The notes under the pieces: generated by a model
Seen by the model: only the letters and a program-made list of their open reading frames with translations
Databases searched by the model: none
What the model was told of the DNA's origin: nothing
Translations under genes and position numbers: made by a program
Part shown: positions 42,098 through 54,800 of the stretch, piece by piece
How the letters are laid out: each line of letters opens with the position of its first letter
Position numbering within the stretch: the stretch's first letter is position 1
Origin: Diplonema papillatum
Taxonomy: Eukaryota; Euglenozoa; Diplonemea; Diplonemida; Diplonemidae
Direction of reading: 5' to 3'
Assembly (NCBI GenBank): GCA_030068145.1
Contig: JAPJBO010000207.1
Coordinates: 186,001-250,000, forward strand
DNA: 64,000 nucleotides

Positions 42098-45000
42098 TTA
42101 CGTGCGCGTTGTCGACATTGGGTATGCCTCTGTTGGGCAAATGAATGTGCTTTGTCCGCCTCGAAATGCAACGGGTGGAATAAACACGCGGCGGGCAGCA
42201 GTCAGCTGTGAGACTGACAGGTGAGCAGCGCCACCTCCGTAGCGCTCTCGGGTCGGTGCTTCGGTGGGCGGTGATCGGGGGGAGTCATCTTCAGCTTCTG
42301 GAGCAGGTTGGGGGCGGCCCTTGTACTTCACGAAGGGTTTTTCCGCCAGTAGGCGCTCGATCGCACGGTCCGTGGCAGCCGGCTCTGGCAACGATAGTGT
42401 GCGTTCCACCTCGTGTATGAGCCAAAAGAAATGCGCACGCACCTTCCCGCAAGGTTCGCCAAATTTGGCCTCCGGGTAGGTATCCAGCAGCCATTTGCGG
42501 AATCCACTCTTTAGAACGCTCTTACGGTAACCACGCCGCATGAGTTTCAGAACCGCGTTGTTCATTTCGGTCTTGAAATCATATATGTTGTTGGCGATCC
42601 TACCGTTGCGAACGAGGGCCCCAATGAGGATGCTCGAACCGAAGTTTGATGGGGCCGTCGAGAGGACTGACGTGTACGCGAGGGGTCGGTACGGGTAGGC
42701 TTTCGCCTTGTCCAAGACCGACAGTCGCATGTACCTCCTTCCAGACGCGTCGGAAACCTCGTGCCGTATCCGTATGCCAAGGAAAGTCGAATCCCCCACG
42801 CACGAGTTCGTCTGCTTGTACCTCATGCTGTAGACGGACTCGGGTGGAGGTTTCGTCCCGAAACAAAGCAGATCATCGATAAAACGGCGCGTCATGCTGA
42901 GGAGTGTAGCCCGTCGGATGTCTCTTTCAGCCAGGAGTCTCATCATGTACCTCTTCTCCTTTGCGTAGCAGAAGAGATTGGCAATGTCTGGAGAGGCGTT
43001 AGCGCCCATCGGGATACCCAGTATTTGCCGCATGAGGATACCGTTCACCAGTACGTACGTGTTCGCCAGGCAGAAAGCGAGGAGGGCCTTGAGGTCGTGT
43101 GCAGAATACGCTGCCTGCTGCGAGCTCAGATCCGTCACCAGCCTAAACGCAAAACAACGTTTCTTCTTCTGCGGCCCATGCTGGCTCTTCGGTCGTACGA
43201 GGACCAGTTCATCAACCCGTACGCCGAGCCGCTCGGCCTCCACTGCAAAGGCCTCGTCGATGGTGCCAGCAATTTCCTCCAGCAGCTCCTCGAGTCCCAG
43301 TTGGTCGTACATGGTCGTAAAATCAAACGTACCAGCGACCAGGCCCGAGAGCTCGTCAACATGCGTCTTCAGGAAGAAGGCGGTGTCGTCACTGGACTCC
43401 GTGATCCAGAAAAATCTAAACCCGGTCGCATTGAACCGGTCACTGTCTTCCCTTCGCAGGATCTCCATGACTGATTTCAACAGGCCCGTTAGATCTAGCT
43501 GCGCATCCGTCGTCGATGAAAATGTTGCATCAGGGCGGCGTGTTTCGCGTTCAGGAAAAGTCTCCTCCGGGCCCACAGTGTTTTTGCGGGAGACCCCGGC
43601 AATGTACCGCATGGTTATCACCTCCTTGTGCAGTTTCAAGGTGCCATAAAGGTACGGGAGGGTATTCGTGGGGCTCAGCCCTTTTTGCTCCAGGTACGTC
43701 TTGTGGTCTGCCACGACTTCTTCCGGTGTCTTCTCGCTCGGGGCGTAGTTCACGCTGTGGTTAACCTTCGTGTACAGATCCTGGTTGTAGAATCTTCGAC
43801 ATACGAACCCGAAGTCGTGAGAACTTTTGTCGACCGGGAGAATCACGAGGTCCTTGTGCAGCTCTCGCAGGCGCCGACGCGACGCAGTTGTTACCTCCGG
43901 CTCGGCACCAATTCGCGTCACACCGACGGTCGACATTATTTTCTCCCGCAATAGTCTGGCGAAACTAGGCGGGGAGTCACTAAAGTACCCTTCGACGAAC
44001 AAAGTCACCGCTTTATCAACCTCAGTACAAATAGCTTCGTCACCACCATCCGGGCGGAACTTGCGACCCTTGTCGAAGAGCGTGACAAGTTCGCTGCAGG
44101 TGTCGAGGAGGTGTGCCTGCCCACACGCATGGCCCTGAACGTGGTATCCTTGCAGCAGATACTTTTGACACGGGCAGTCCTCGGGCGGAGGGGCCGGCTC
44201 CGGGGTCGTCTGTCTTGAAACCTCCGTGAAGTTGGAAAGGAGGACCCCAAGGGGGGGGTTGAGTGACGTAGAGACCCTCGTGTTGATGAATTCCGTGGGG
44301 TCGGCGAGGAGGGCACGGAGTTGGGCATCGTGGCGAAAGATGGCGGCAAGTTTGCGCTCGTCCAGCAGCTTGCTGACCTGCTGGATGCAGAACCACGGGG
44401 TCCGTGCCGCACTTTTCTTCTTCTTCGCGAGGTGGTTTATTTCACCAAGCCGTGCCGTGAGCAACCCGTCCAGGATTCCTACCTTCGGGTGTTGTAGGTG
44501 CTCGATCATGAAACGCCGAATCCACGTCCGAACCCTGTACACCCGGCTCTTCATCCACGGGTTCAAGTCGTACCCCCGTAGTGCGTCCTCCTCAAGTCCG
44601 AAGAGGTGCTGCAGCTGCCTGCGGATACCGAAGAATCTCCCCCGTCCCTGGTCGATCCGTATCTGCTCGCCGTCCACGTGAATCCACGGTTCCCCACGCT
44701 CGCGTGAAGCTCCTTGGGCGTTCCTTTCGTTGCCCGGTGCCTTTGAGAACGATGGTGCAGCGCGGGGCTTTTTTCTCCGTCTGTTCAAGTCGCTGGCTGT
44801 CCTCACCGTGTTGAACATCGGTTGCAGCATCGCGATGAACGCCATCTCTATCGGCTCCGACACCCTGTCGAACGAACTCCCGTCGGAGTAAAACGCGCCG
44901 GGGATGTCGTATAGCACGAACGCGTACGGCGGGGAAGGGAGGTTCTGCAGGTGACGCTTGAACTGGTCCTGTTTGCTGTTCCTGCCAGACCAGTGTTTGG

Positions 45001-45337
45001 CGACCCTTTCCTGCATTGTCTTGCCCGTCTTGCCAACATATAACAGGTTGGCATGCGAGTCCACGAGTCCGTAGATGAGACCCGAAGCCTTGTAATTGCT
45101 CGGGTTCGCCGGCTGCTGGAGCTTGAGCGTCGCGTATGTGTGTGCGAGCTTCCTCCCGTATCTTCTTAGGAACCGGCTCGTGAACTCCACACCTTGCTCC
45201 TTCCATTTCGACCAGTCGATCTGTGTCGTCTTCTCCGTCTTCGTACGAATACAGTCGGTTTGGAAGAAGGGTGCGAGGAATGGTTTCGCAAACTCCGGGC
45301 GCCGCCGCATATCCTCGTCGGCAGGCGGTACTCGCAT
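42098..45337 (-). CDS. Penelope-like retroelement protein: N-terminal GIY-YIG nuclease plus reverse transcriptase
   Basis: One uninterrupted 1079-codon frame. GIY-YIG core: GLIYGLVDSHANLLYVGKT (about 86-104), then EPIEMAFIAMLQPMFN (161-176), which supplies the Glu and Asn of the fold. A Cys/His cluster CPCQKY...HVQGHAC lies near 387-404. Reverse transcriptase: ILPVDKSS (498), LPYLYGTLKLHK (559), motif A TFDFTTMYDQL with Asp671, motif B GIPMGANASP (773), motif C RRFIDDLL with Asp820 and Asp821, then FLGIRIRHE. FIDD and KLHK are typical of Penelope-like elements. The N-terminal nuclease places it with the Naiad/Chlamys-type group described from algae, protists and animals, not with classical Penelope (C-terminal nuclease). 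The frame starts at a non-ATG codon, so the true start is uncertain. It lies in the e4-e5 intron, in the host gene's orientation. Confidence 0.9.
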   Translation of the reverse strand: MRVPPADEDMRRRPEFAKPFLAPFFQTDCIRTKTEKTTQIDWSKWKEQGVEFTSRFLRRYGRKLAHTYATLKLQQPANPSNYKASGLIYGLVDSHANLLYVGKTGKTMQERVAKHWSGRNSKQDQFKRHLQNLPSPPYAFVLYDIPGAFYSDGSSFDRVSEPIEMAFIAMLQPMFNTVRTASDLNRRRKKPRAAPSFSKAPGNERNAQGASRERGEPWIHVDGEQIRIDQGRGRFFGIRRQLQHLFGLEEDALRGYDLNPWMKSRVYRVRTWIRRFMIEHLQHPKVGILDGLLTARLGEINHLAKKKKSAARTPWFCIQQVSKLLDERKLAAIFRHDAQLRALLADPTEFINTRVSTSLNPPLGVLLSNFTEVSRQTTPEPAPPPEDCPCQKYLLQGYHVQGHACGQAHLLDTCSELVTLFDKGRKFRPDGGDEAICTEVDKAVTLFVEGYFSDSPPSFARLLREKIMSTVGVTRIGAEPEVTTASRRRLRELHKDLVILPVDKSSHDFGFVCRRFYNQDLYTKVNHSVNYAPSEKTPEEVVADHKTYLEQKGLSPTNTLPYLYGTLKLHKEVITMRYIAGVSRKNTVGPEETFPERETRRPDATFSSTTDAQLDLTGLLKSVMEILRREDSDRFNATGFRFFWITESSDDTAFFLKTHVDELSGLVAGTFDFTTMYDQLGLEELLEEIAGTIDEAFAVEAERLGVRVDELVLVRPKSQHGPQKKKRCFAFRLVTDLSSQQAAYSAHDLKALLAFCLANTYVLVNGILMRQILGIPMGANASPDIANLFCYAKEKRYMMRLLAERDIRRATLLSMTRRFIDDLLCFGTKPPPESVYSMRYKQTNSCVGDSTFLGIRIRHEVSDASGRRYMRLSVLDKAKAYPYRPLAYTSVLSTAPSNFGSSILIGALVRNGRIANNIYDFKTEMNNAVLKLMRRGYRKSVLKSGFRKWLLDTYPEAKFGEPCGKVRAHFFWLIHEVERTLSLPEPAATDRAIERLLAEKPFVKYKGRPQPAPEAEDDSPRSPPTEAPTRERYGGGAAHLSVSQLTAARRVFIPPVAFRGGQSTFICPTEAYPMSTTRT

Positions 45338-45339
45338 CC

Positions 45340-48300
45340 TGAAACGTTCCAGTGGGGTTTTGTGTCGGGTCGGGTCGCTGCAAAACCGGACACTGGGGAG
45401 GTTCGTGGGGGTCGGGCGTTGGGTTGTAGTGTTGTAGAGGGGTCGTGAAGGAAGGTCTATTAAGGAAGGTCAATGATGGACAAAAAGTCGGAAGGATGAT
45501 CTATGATGGACGAAGAAGAATTGACAGCACGTAACGTAACGGAAGTAGTGATAGGGAGGGGCGAGTGGACGGGGTGGCTTGTTCGTCTGGGCAGTCGGTG
45601 GTGCTATTCACGGGGGGTAGGGAATACACGCTTCTGAACTACTGCTACTAGTTTTTTTGTCAGGCTCAGGGCCCGGCGCGTCTTTTGTCGGTCTTTTGGG
45701 GTTCAGTTGTCGTACAATGGAACAGTCCCGGTTGGTAGTAACGAAACCGTACGGGGGCAGGATGGAGTACACCTAAACTCTGCCCGGTCTCGATGCCGTG
45801 GTCGGTGGTACAGCGGGGCGAAGTCGATTTGGGTAGACCGAAACCTTCTCCACTTCGGCCTTCAATGTTCTCCATTGAATATTCGCTACTACAACCAAGA
45901 TCTGCACTCATCCACGCTCCATCGAGGCTCACGCCAACGACTTCGCGGCGTGGACCACGCACTCCTACGCACGCCCGGCTTTGTGATACCAGTACGCGGC
46001 CAACTATGGGTGGATCGCTTGAGCATCATCCATTTTCGGGACCGGTGCATTCGGCAGGTGAGTTGTTACACACTCATTATCGGATGCCGACTTCCATGGC
46101 CACCGTCCTGCTGTCAAGATGAACCGACACCCTTTGTGGGATCTGATGAGCGATCACTCGGACACCTTAAGTCAGCTCTCGGCCGTCTCCCTACCTGTAC
46201 CGGTTGCTTCCTTTTCTCGTCGGTTGTGCACAAGGCGGTTTTTTTTCGGACTCTGTACGTCCCTCGCGTCAGAGCCCTCAGAAAGCGAGCGGGTTCTTTT
46301 TTTGAGAGGTCACCCCGCGGCGTTTGGGGTGACTGGGTGGGTACGGCCGCTCCGTCCACCTAGGTCCCGGAATGAACCGGGTTCCCCTGTCGTTGATGGG
46401 AGAAGGACACAACAAACATAGCACTCACATTCCGTCCAGGGGAACAGTCTAAATCATCCGCTCTATGGTTTTCCGCGATATCGTCGCGCTTCGCGTCTTC
46501 GGCTCGTGTCCGTGGATGGGTCTTTGGCCTGGGACGGAGCCGCCGACTGGGTATCGGGCATAGTCGTAGTTGGGGGGCTGAGAAGCAGAGGTGATAGGGC
46601 AGGTAGTCGGCAGCGGCATGTAAACAGGGGCACGTAGTGCAGGGAGAGGAGGGCGGTGCGCCGCGCTGGCGCAAATGTGTATGTCAGTCAGCAGGCGGCC
46701 GTGGCATTTAATATCAACGGGCAGCCCGGTTGGCGGTCTACTCGGTGATGCACGTCGCAGGAGTTAGACCGCCATCCGGGGGCCGGGGTGTAGAGCATCG
46801 TTCCGAATAGGGGGGTTGTCTTGTGTCAGGTGGCGCAGCAGCTTGTTTGGTGGAAAAGCGTCGTGTCCGCAGGCTCGTCAGCCAGCAGGTGTTTGTGTCG
46901 TCCAGCCGTGTACCATGGTTCGGGTAAGCGGCCCCCCGACGGTGCATCGCGGGTACGGGCCGGATACTAAGAGGTACAGGTGTAGCACGCGGCTTTGAAC
47001 GGTGGCGTCTTGTGTCGAGTTCGGTGGTGTGGTCGCCTGGAAGAGTACAGTGTCGAAAATGCACGAACCATTGAACATGAACTCACATCCCGTCCGGGAG
47101 ACTGTTCTTATCCGCCTTACTGTCTTCCGTGCTATCGTCGCGCTGAGTGTTCCCGGCTCGCGTCCGTGCGTGGGTCGCTGGTCTTAATGGAGCAACGGAC
47201 TGTACAGGGAATAGGCGTCGCCGGGAGCTGAGGAGTCGAGTAAGTGATACGGTAGACAGTCGGCAGCAGCGTGTTGCGTCGAGTAAACAAGGCCGCATAG
47301 TACAGGGGAGGGGGGGTGCTGATCGGCGCGTCAGATTGCAAGCAGCTGTGGCGTTCAGTGGTATCGTACAACCCGGGACGGTGGCTCACTTAGCGGATGA
47401 GCATTTGGCCATCTACCGGGGGTCGAGGTGCAGGACGTAGTTCCGAAAGGGGGGGTGGGGGGTGGATCGCCATGGTGTATTCGGCGGTGTTGCAAGTTGC
47501 ATGGCGGCAGGCTGTTGCGTCGGTTTTGCAGGGATGATAATTGTGTACAGTTGGATGTTCGCAGGCAGTTGTGAGCTTGTCTGGCCATTCGGTTCGTCTA
47601 TGTCGTGATACGTGCCGGTTCGTCTGCCATGGGGGCAGGTGCAGGAAGCAGCCTCGAACCGTATGCTAGCAGCGTCCTTCTGTCAGTGTACCAGGTTGCG
47701 TGGTGGCGGAGAGTCGTATCCCCGCGAGTTGTTGTATGCGTCGGTCGGCAGGCGTTTGTGACAATCAGCAGTGCATCGCAGCCCGGGTAAGCGGTCCCTC
47801 CCGCGGAAAGGCATCGCGGGTGTGGGTCACAAACCAAGGGTGCAGGTGTTGAACACAGGCTTGAACAGGGAGCGGCTTCAGGCGTGGCCCGGCAGTGTAG
47901 GCGGTGCAGGTGTGGAAATTGGCTTTGAGCAAGGGGCGGCTTCGATTATTGCTCGGCGGTGTGTGTTATGTCGCCGAACGGCAAAGCGCAGGTAGGAAAT
48001 GTATGATGTAATGAACACGCTGGGCATCCGTGCGGCGGTTTCTCGTACCCCGGACGTCTATCGATACAGGCGAATGCAGAAAGTGGGAGCTCGGACTCTC
48101 GCCGGGTAAGCCTCGTCAAGATTCTCAAACAGTGGCGGGCTCGGGGGGGGGGGCGTCGTAGCATAAGGCGGTGTTGGAAACGAAATGTAAGGCAGTCTGT
48201 CAGTGAGCGCTACACACCTCACGACAGGCGCCATCCACTCCATCACGCTCCGCATTGGTCGAGGCAAGGGAGTTTGCGAGCTGGGTGGTGGTGGTCGGTA

Positions 48301-48830
48301 GGGGACATCGTCTGATGAACCGGCCTCGTCAGTAGGGGCAGGGAGGGTGGGGATGCGGACGTTAAAGCCACGATGAGGACTTGAACTTTCCGGGGCACAG
48401 GGTTCCCCTGCGCAGCATGTAAAACGCAGCGGTCCCAGGTCCAACCCACTACGAGCGCGAGCGTAGCGTCAGTGCAGGCATCGTGGGTCCTTTGGGTACC
48501 CCCTTCCAGGCGTCCCGTCACGTAACCAACGGTCGACCAGGAACCAGGAAATATTGTAAAAAGAAAAAGAAATTTATGAAGGCTCGCCAACTTCGGCCCT
48601 CGCAAAAGGGGCGGAGAAGGCCACAGAGGGGCAAGAGGAGGGCCCATGCGTGCTTCAAAGGCTGTCGCCTGAGCTTGTTGCATGGCGGTAACGCCAGCGA
48701 GTCGAGGGCAACAGCTCGCTTGCGCGAAGTACCCTGCTGGAATGGGGGGTCGTTGTATAAAGGGGGGGGGGGGGGCAGCGCTCTTGTTAAGGATCAGCCA
48801 CTTTGGCCGGATGGCCGGATAAACCAGACC
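45340..48830. other. GC-rich region with degenerate ~650-bp repeats, no gene
   Basis: About 46420-47080 and 47085-47560 align loosely (ACTCACATCCCGTCCGGGAG, TATCGTCGCGCT, GTAGTCGGCAGCGG, CATCCGGGGGCCGGGG), and a third weaker unit covers 47600-48000 (GGGTAAGCGGTCCC, GCATCGCGGGTGTGGG). Frames of 60-220 codons occur on both strands, but none has a domain and they shift between units. It may be untranslated parts of the Penelope-like element or an old tandem array. Confidence 0.45.
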
Positions 48831-48834
48831 CCCC

Positions 48835-51800
48835 CCCCTCTACAGTGCAGTTGCCTTGGAGGCTGGGTGGTCAAATTCTCTAAGGTGAAATGGTCAAAAT
48901 TCCCTGCCAAAAGTGGGCCCACAAAAATTTTCCAAAGTGTGGTATTTGGGGTATTTGGGGCAAAAAAAAAATTTTTTTTTTCTGACCGCCCACCGTGGTG
49001 ACCACCTTAGAGTGTGACAGGTAGCGTCTCCCCCCTCCACAGTGAAAATAGCCTGAGGGGGGGGGGAAAATGTTTCTTGGGTTTGAAGAGCGCGTGGTGC
49101 TTGCACCACTGAGGCCAGGTTATTTAACCGCGGATTTAGTGAAGGATTGTTCAGGAAACGGTCGCGAGCGAAACCCGACCAGGTAACGACCATTTCACTG
49201 TCTTCTTTGTTTTGTGATGCGAACATCACGAGGTGCTGTCCGAAGACACCGCCCACGTGAGCACTGTTAAGCATTGAGTTCTTTTAAGTACATGAACCAC
49301 ATGGATTAGCATGCACTGTGTCGCCGCTTAAGGTTACTTTATGACGTCGTCACCTGTCATTGCGTCGTCAAGGTCGAGTACTTGTGGCGCCAGGGGCGCT
49401 GGGCTTTCTTGCGGTTCTGGAGATTGCGTGGGGGGGCACAGGTGCGGACAGGCTTGCACGTTTTTCACTCTCGAGGGCACTGGAGTGCTTGGGGACGTCG
49501 GACGTTTCTGGTAGCTGCTTGCTTTAAGGGCCTTCTTCTTTTTTCGTTGCACCCCTGACTCGGGTGTGGTCGCCTTCGCCTTCTTCCGCTTGCGGCCGGC
49601 GATCGGGCTCTCCTTCGGGGTGCCGAGCACCCTCTTCTTCAACGCTGGTCGTTCGCCGGTCCCTGGCGTTGGTGGCGGCCTCTTGGCCGCCCGTCCGGTC
49701 GTCGCCGTCTTCTGCTTCACCACGGCGGGCGGTGCCTGCGCCGCGCGCTTTCCCGCCGGTGTTTCTCGTTGTACGCCCACCTGGGTGGGTGAGAGGGGTC
49801 TCTTCTTCTTTTTGCTGTGTCCGGGGGTTGCCGGGGCGTTCGGTTCGTTGGGTTGGTGGTGGCCGCGGCGGCAGCACGCTGCCGGTCTCCTCTGCGCCAA
49901 CGTAGGGAGCCCCCTGCATTCCTGGCAGGTTCCTCTGCCATGCGTGCGGCAGGCATGATGCCCGCTGCGGCAGCACGCCGCCGCCGTCTTGCACTCGCCG
50001 CATTTCGTCGTGCTGTGCTCCACGCACACCGCGATCGGCTGCCCATCGTCAGCGTGGTGATGGTGCCGACAGCACATCTCTACCGTGGGCACGTCCCTTC
50101 GGACGAGTGCTCGACACGCCTCACACTTCCCCTTGTGGTGGGTCGCGCAGGTGACGAGCGCTTTCTCTACTCCGACACCCGGCATATGCACGGGGTCGGG
50201 GTGCAGCTGTGGTGGGGCAGGCAGGGCCCACCTCGCCGCTCTCTCGGCCGTCCAGTCCGGGTACGTCGGGAACTGCGTCCCTACATCGCTTCCCTTCACC
50301 TGCTCTTCGAGGATCGTCCCCGTGTGTGCCTCGCGAAAGCGGGGCCTGGGCCGCACCCCCGATATCCCCGTGATGCCCATGAACGACAGCGACGTCGTCG
50401 GGCATACTCTCTCGCCTCGCTCGCAACTCCCCAGCCCTTGCTGTGTCGCCAGCTTGTCCAACGCGCTGATCATGCAGCGCAGGACGTTACCTCGCTCCCT
50501 CACCCCCTTCGGTGCATTCTCGTGCAGCGGTATGCTGAGGCCTGAAAAGAGTTCAAAGTCGATGGCAAGCTCTAGCATTGACGCCTGCCCGTTCTCGGTC
50601 CACTCCATGTCTGACAGCCACGCTACCAACGCATAAAACGTCGGTAGCCCCCAGGCCTTGTTCCGCTCCCACGCCCATGCCGGGGCAATCCGCGCAAAGG
50701 GGTGGTCGAGCTTCTCGGCAGGCATCGCATCCGCTCTCGACCAGGGGGTCGTGGGGTTCCTGGCTACCCAGCCTCGTGCTTCGAGCCCTGCCCGCTCCGC
50801 AAGGATTTCAGCCATCATCTCCTGGAGCCGCCTCGAGAAGTGGGCATTTTCGGGTACTACCACTCCGTGTTCCAGCGTGCATCTGGGCCAGTCGGCGCGG
50901 TTGGCCGCCATCAGCTCGGCATGTGCCTCTCGCCGCCGTATGTGCGAGTACGCTCCGCAGTCCCAGAATACGTGTTTCTCGTCCTCGGTGTCGCCGCTTC
51001 CACAGTGCTTGCAGCTGGGCGCCTGCGGCTCAGCTCCGGCCTGTCTCATCCGCGACGTGAACTCAGCCGTGTTCACTCCTCCCGCCAACGCTACACGTAT
51101 AAGCCTCGCGGTGTGCGCGGGACATTCACGCATCCTCCAGAAGGAGTTCGTCCGCTCCAAGTCGGCTCTCTGTACACCCTCAAATCCCGGCCGCCTCGCT
51201 ACCAGACGGGACCACGTCTTCGCCCTCAAATCCGCCCTCACTTCATGCCCCCTCTTCGAGGGTGTCGAGGCTATCGGGTCAAATATTGCACCATTCCTCA
51301 GCGTGCGAGACAGGGGCCCTGGTCCCCATACGTGTCCACACTCCTCCATGCTCTTCATCGCCAGTCCAACTGGCCCCAGGGGTAGGTCCTCCTCGGCGTA
51401 CCTTCCCCGGATGCTCTCCATCAGAGGCAGAAGTCGTGGCAACCTCTCGCACGCCGCGTAGAACGCCGTCGTCACCCTATATGCTAGGCATGTACTGGGG
51501 TCCGTCAGGTGGCCCTTCTCCTGAAAATTTAGGACCATCTCCCTCGCGCGCTTTGGGTTGGACCCACCCCAGATCAGTCCCATCACCGACGTCGTCAGCC
51601 GTTTCATTGCCACCTTCGACACCGGCGCGAAAGAGCAGCCTGACAGCGCCGCCGGCAGCACATTCGACTGTACAATCCGGACCCGCTTCTCGTACCGGAA
51701 CGGCGCATGGCGGAGGCCTTCCGCCAGGGCAGCCGCCTTCTCCACCCTCTCCGAGTCGGACCTTTCTGTCCTATTCTTCGCCGTCGAGACTAGGGCCCCC

Positions 51801-54800
51801 AGGCACGTGACAGATTTGCCAAACCGCAGCAGCGCATCCACGCTGCGGAGTCTGAGCGTCGACTGATGCCTACGTCTCGTCGAGAAGGCGACCGTTTTCT
51901 GGAGGTTCAGCTCCATTCCGGTGAGCGTGCAGAACTCGTCTACCACGTCCACCCCCTTTTGCAGGGCGGCCTCCGACAGCCGCGATAGCAGCGTGGCATC
52001 GTCCGCGTACGACTTTGGGCTCACCCCCTCCGCTTCTTTCTTGACCGCCTTCATCACTACCGACAGCAGGGCATTGATGAGGATGACGGATACAGGGCAC
52101 CCTTGAAGGATACCATTGGTCACACTAAACTCCCTGCCCACCCCTAGAGGCAGCTTGAAGCGTCTCGCGAGCAGTCTGTAGATCGCCCTCAGCGGCTTGA
52201 GAACCCGATTGTGCAACCCTAAGTCCCCGGCCAGGCGCAGCACTATCTCTCGCGGGACCATGTCGAAACATTTCCGGAAGTCCAGCGCCACTCCGTAGAG
52301 CGGCTCTCCATCTAGCAAGGCGTCCTCCATCTCGAGCCCTATCTCCATCAGGACGTCCTCGATACGGTGACCCGGTCGAAAGCCCTTCTGTCCTTCTTCG
52401 ATCCACTTCTCCTGCCACAGGACTATGTCCGCAAGCCTGCGGCACGCCCATAGGCGGTACACAGCGGACGTGACGGTTATTGGCCTCGTGTGCAGCGGGT
52501 CTTGGCTCTCATCCTTCGGCACCATCGACACCAGGGCAGTTGTCATGCTCGCCGGCCAAACCCCAGTCACTTCGACCAGGTTCATGACATCCGCTAGCGC
52601 ATTCAGCAGGGGAAGCGGCAACTCCCGCAGTTCAGCCATGCGCCAGCCATCCACGCCTGACGCGCTTTTCTTCGGCTTCTTCCTTAGCAGAGTCCGCAGC
52701 TCCTCCCCCGTGATCGTCCCGGGTTCCATCAAGTGTGTGTCGATGTGCTCCTGGAACCGATCCCGAAACGGTCCGTACTCCGGCTCTGGCCGGTCCTTGT
52801 ATTTACGCAGGATAGCGTCCCACGCAGTGTGCAACACCTCGTCCATCTCGTCCACATTTGCAGTCATCTTCGCTCCGGTGCGCAACACACCCGACGGCTC
52901 AGCGCGACCGGCGCAGACGGTCGCTAGACATCGTCTGCTCGCGTCCGCCCTCTCGTTAAGCTTGTCTCGGTACTTCGTAAACCTGGCCGCAGATCCTTCC
53001 CTTCCGAGCCTACTCGTCTCTTCCCGCAACGCTGTGAGCAGCTGCTTCGCCTTCTCATGATCCGGAAACCCCCCTGCGCCTTGGTCGCCCACCATGCACG
53101 CTTGTGCCAGCCGCTTGCAGTTCTGCCAGCAGAGGGACACCTCATGTGGAACAGCTTCCGGCCCGCGACGTTGCGCGAGGTAGCTGCAGATGCGTTCCAT
53201 CCGGTGGATGGCCTTTCTAAGCCGTAGCTGCCTGCTGTTCGCTGCCCCCGACCCGTCGGTCGCAGTGCCCGCCGTGACACAGACCCTCCTCGGCAATGTC
53301 TTCATCCCCCGGCCGGTACCCCTTCCTCTCTCTTCCACAGGGACGGCGAATGCATCCTGCAAGTACCGCTCACTGACCCGTGACCACTCGAGCCAGGCCT
53401 CTTCCACCCGCTGCGCCGCCAATCGTTCCGCGAATTCGGAGTTGGCCAGTCTCTGTACGGCTTCCCTGTCGGCTTCTGCTTCCGAGAGGTCCCACTTGGA
53501 CCCCCCCTCTGTCGGGATCTCCCGCGGCACCTTAAATCGCCACACGCTTTGGCGCAGCGCTGCAATATCCAGGGTCACTGTCACGAGCCGGTGTCCCGGT
53601 ACGTTCACCGCGGTGGTGACGCATTGACGGAATGCACACGCCGCTATGCGGTTGAGGAGTATGCGGTCGATCCTCGTGCCTGACGTCCGGGCGCTGGTAA
53701 AGGTCGGTGGCGGAGGCGTGTTCCCGGTGCGCGCATGGTGCAGTTCCGCTGCGTCGGACCATCCGTTCCTAAGTGCCTTCCGCAGAACAGGGGACCGATC
53801 TTCTTCCGTGTTGAGGTCTCCCATCACCAGTATGGGGACGTCGCCGAGGCTGTCTGCCGCCGCAAAGAGGACCTTCTCCAGCATGTCCTCACGTTCCTCG
53901 TTCTCCGCCCTCCCGTTTCCTGATGGGCAGTAGACATTGAACACGTGCACGAAGGTGCTGCCGGTCCCTGTTGCGACTACAGTATGGCTTACCCGGTCCG
54001 GGGACCGTAACGCCACGTGCGAGAGCGCTGCCAACGTGTCGTACGCCGGTATCGGCCTCTGTACTAGAGTGCAGAGTCCCCCGTTCGCAGCGTTCGTCGT
54101 CGAGCGACTACCGGAGCTTCTACAGAGTCTCCCGGGAGGTGGCGGACCCCAGTGGCAGCACCAATTCCGTAGGTATTCCTCCGCCTGTGCCCGTTTGCAT
54201 CGAAGGAGTGTGACCTCCTGGCAGCAAAGAAGGTCGGCTTCCACCGCGTTAACCGCTACTATGTACTGCAGCATGCTGGTCACGTTGAGCGTCGCGAACT
54301 TCATCTCCGTGCGGCCGGGACCAGGGTTCTGTTCGACGTCCCCAGCTGTTAACAGCCGCTCTCGTGCAGATCCTCTGACTGATTCTTCTGTTCTTTTACT
54401 GTTACATAAATGCGTAGGGTTGGACTGTTGATGGGGGGGATGGGTGAGTGACTGTGGGGGGGGTGGGGGGGGCATTGTGGGTGGATCCAGCGTACCTTGT
54501 TCTCCTCTGGTGGGGGAGGAGCAGCGGGCCCTTCCCTCGTGCACAGCTCTGTAGGTGAGCGAGACCCTGTCGTGTGTGACATCACCGGGACGGATCCCGT
54601 GTGTCCACAGGTTCCTGGCCTCGCCCTCCATGTGGCACAGAGTGCCGGCTGGCAGCGGGGTTCTCACTCTTTGGGTCCCCCTCTCCCACTCCATGACCGT
54701 GTCACTCAGTAGCGAAACAGTCGCAACCCTCGGTCCAAGTTCTTGCTGGTCTTTATGGGGGTTTATCCCCACTCCCTTCCGGTACCAGTTGGCCAGCAAC

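Noticed and set aside
46114-46150. Possible hammerhead ribozyme (CTGATGAG near the Penelope-like element, another CTGATGA at 48310)
   Set aside because: The required GAAA and paired stems could not be found next to either word.
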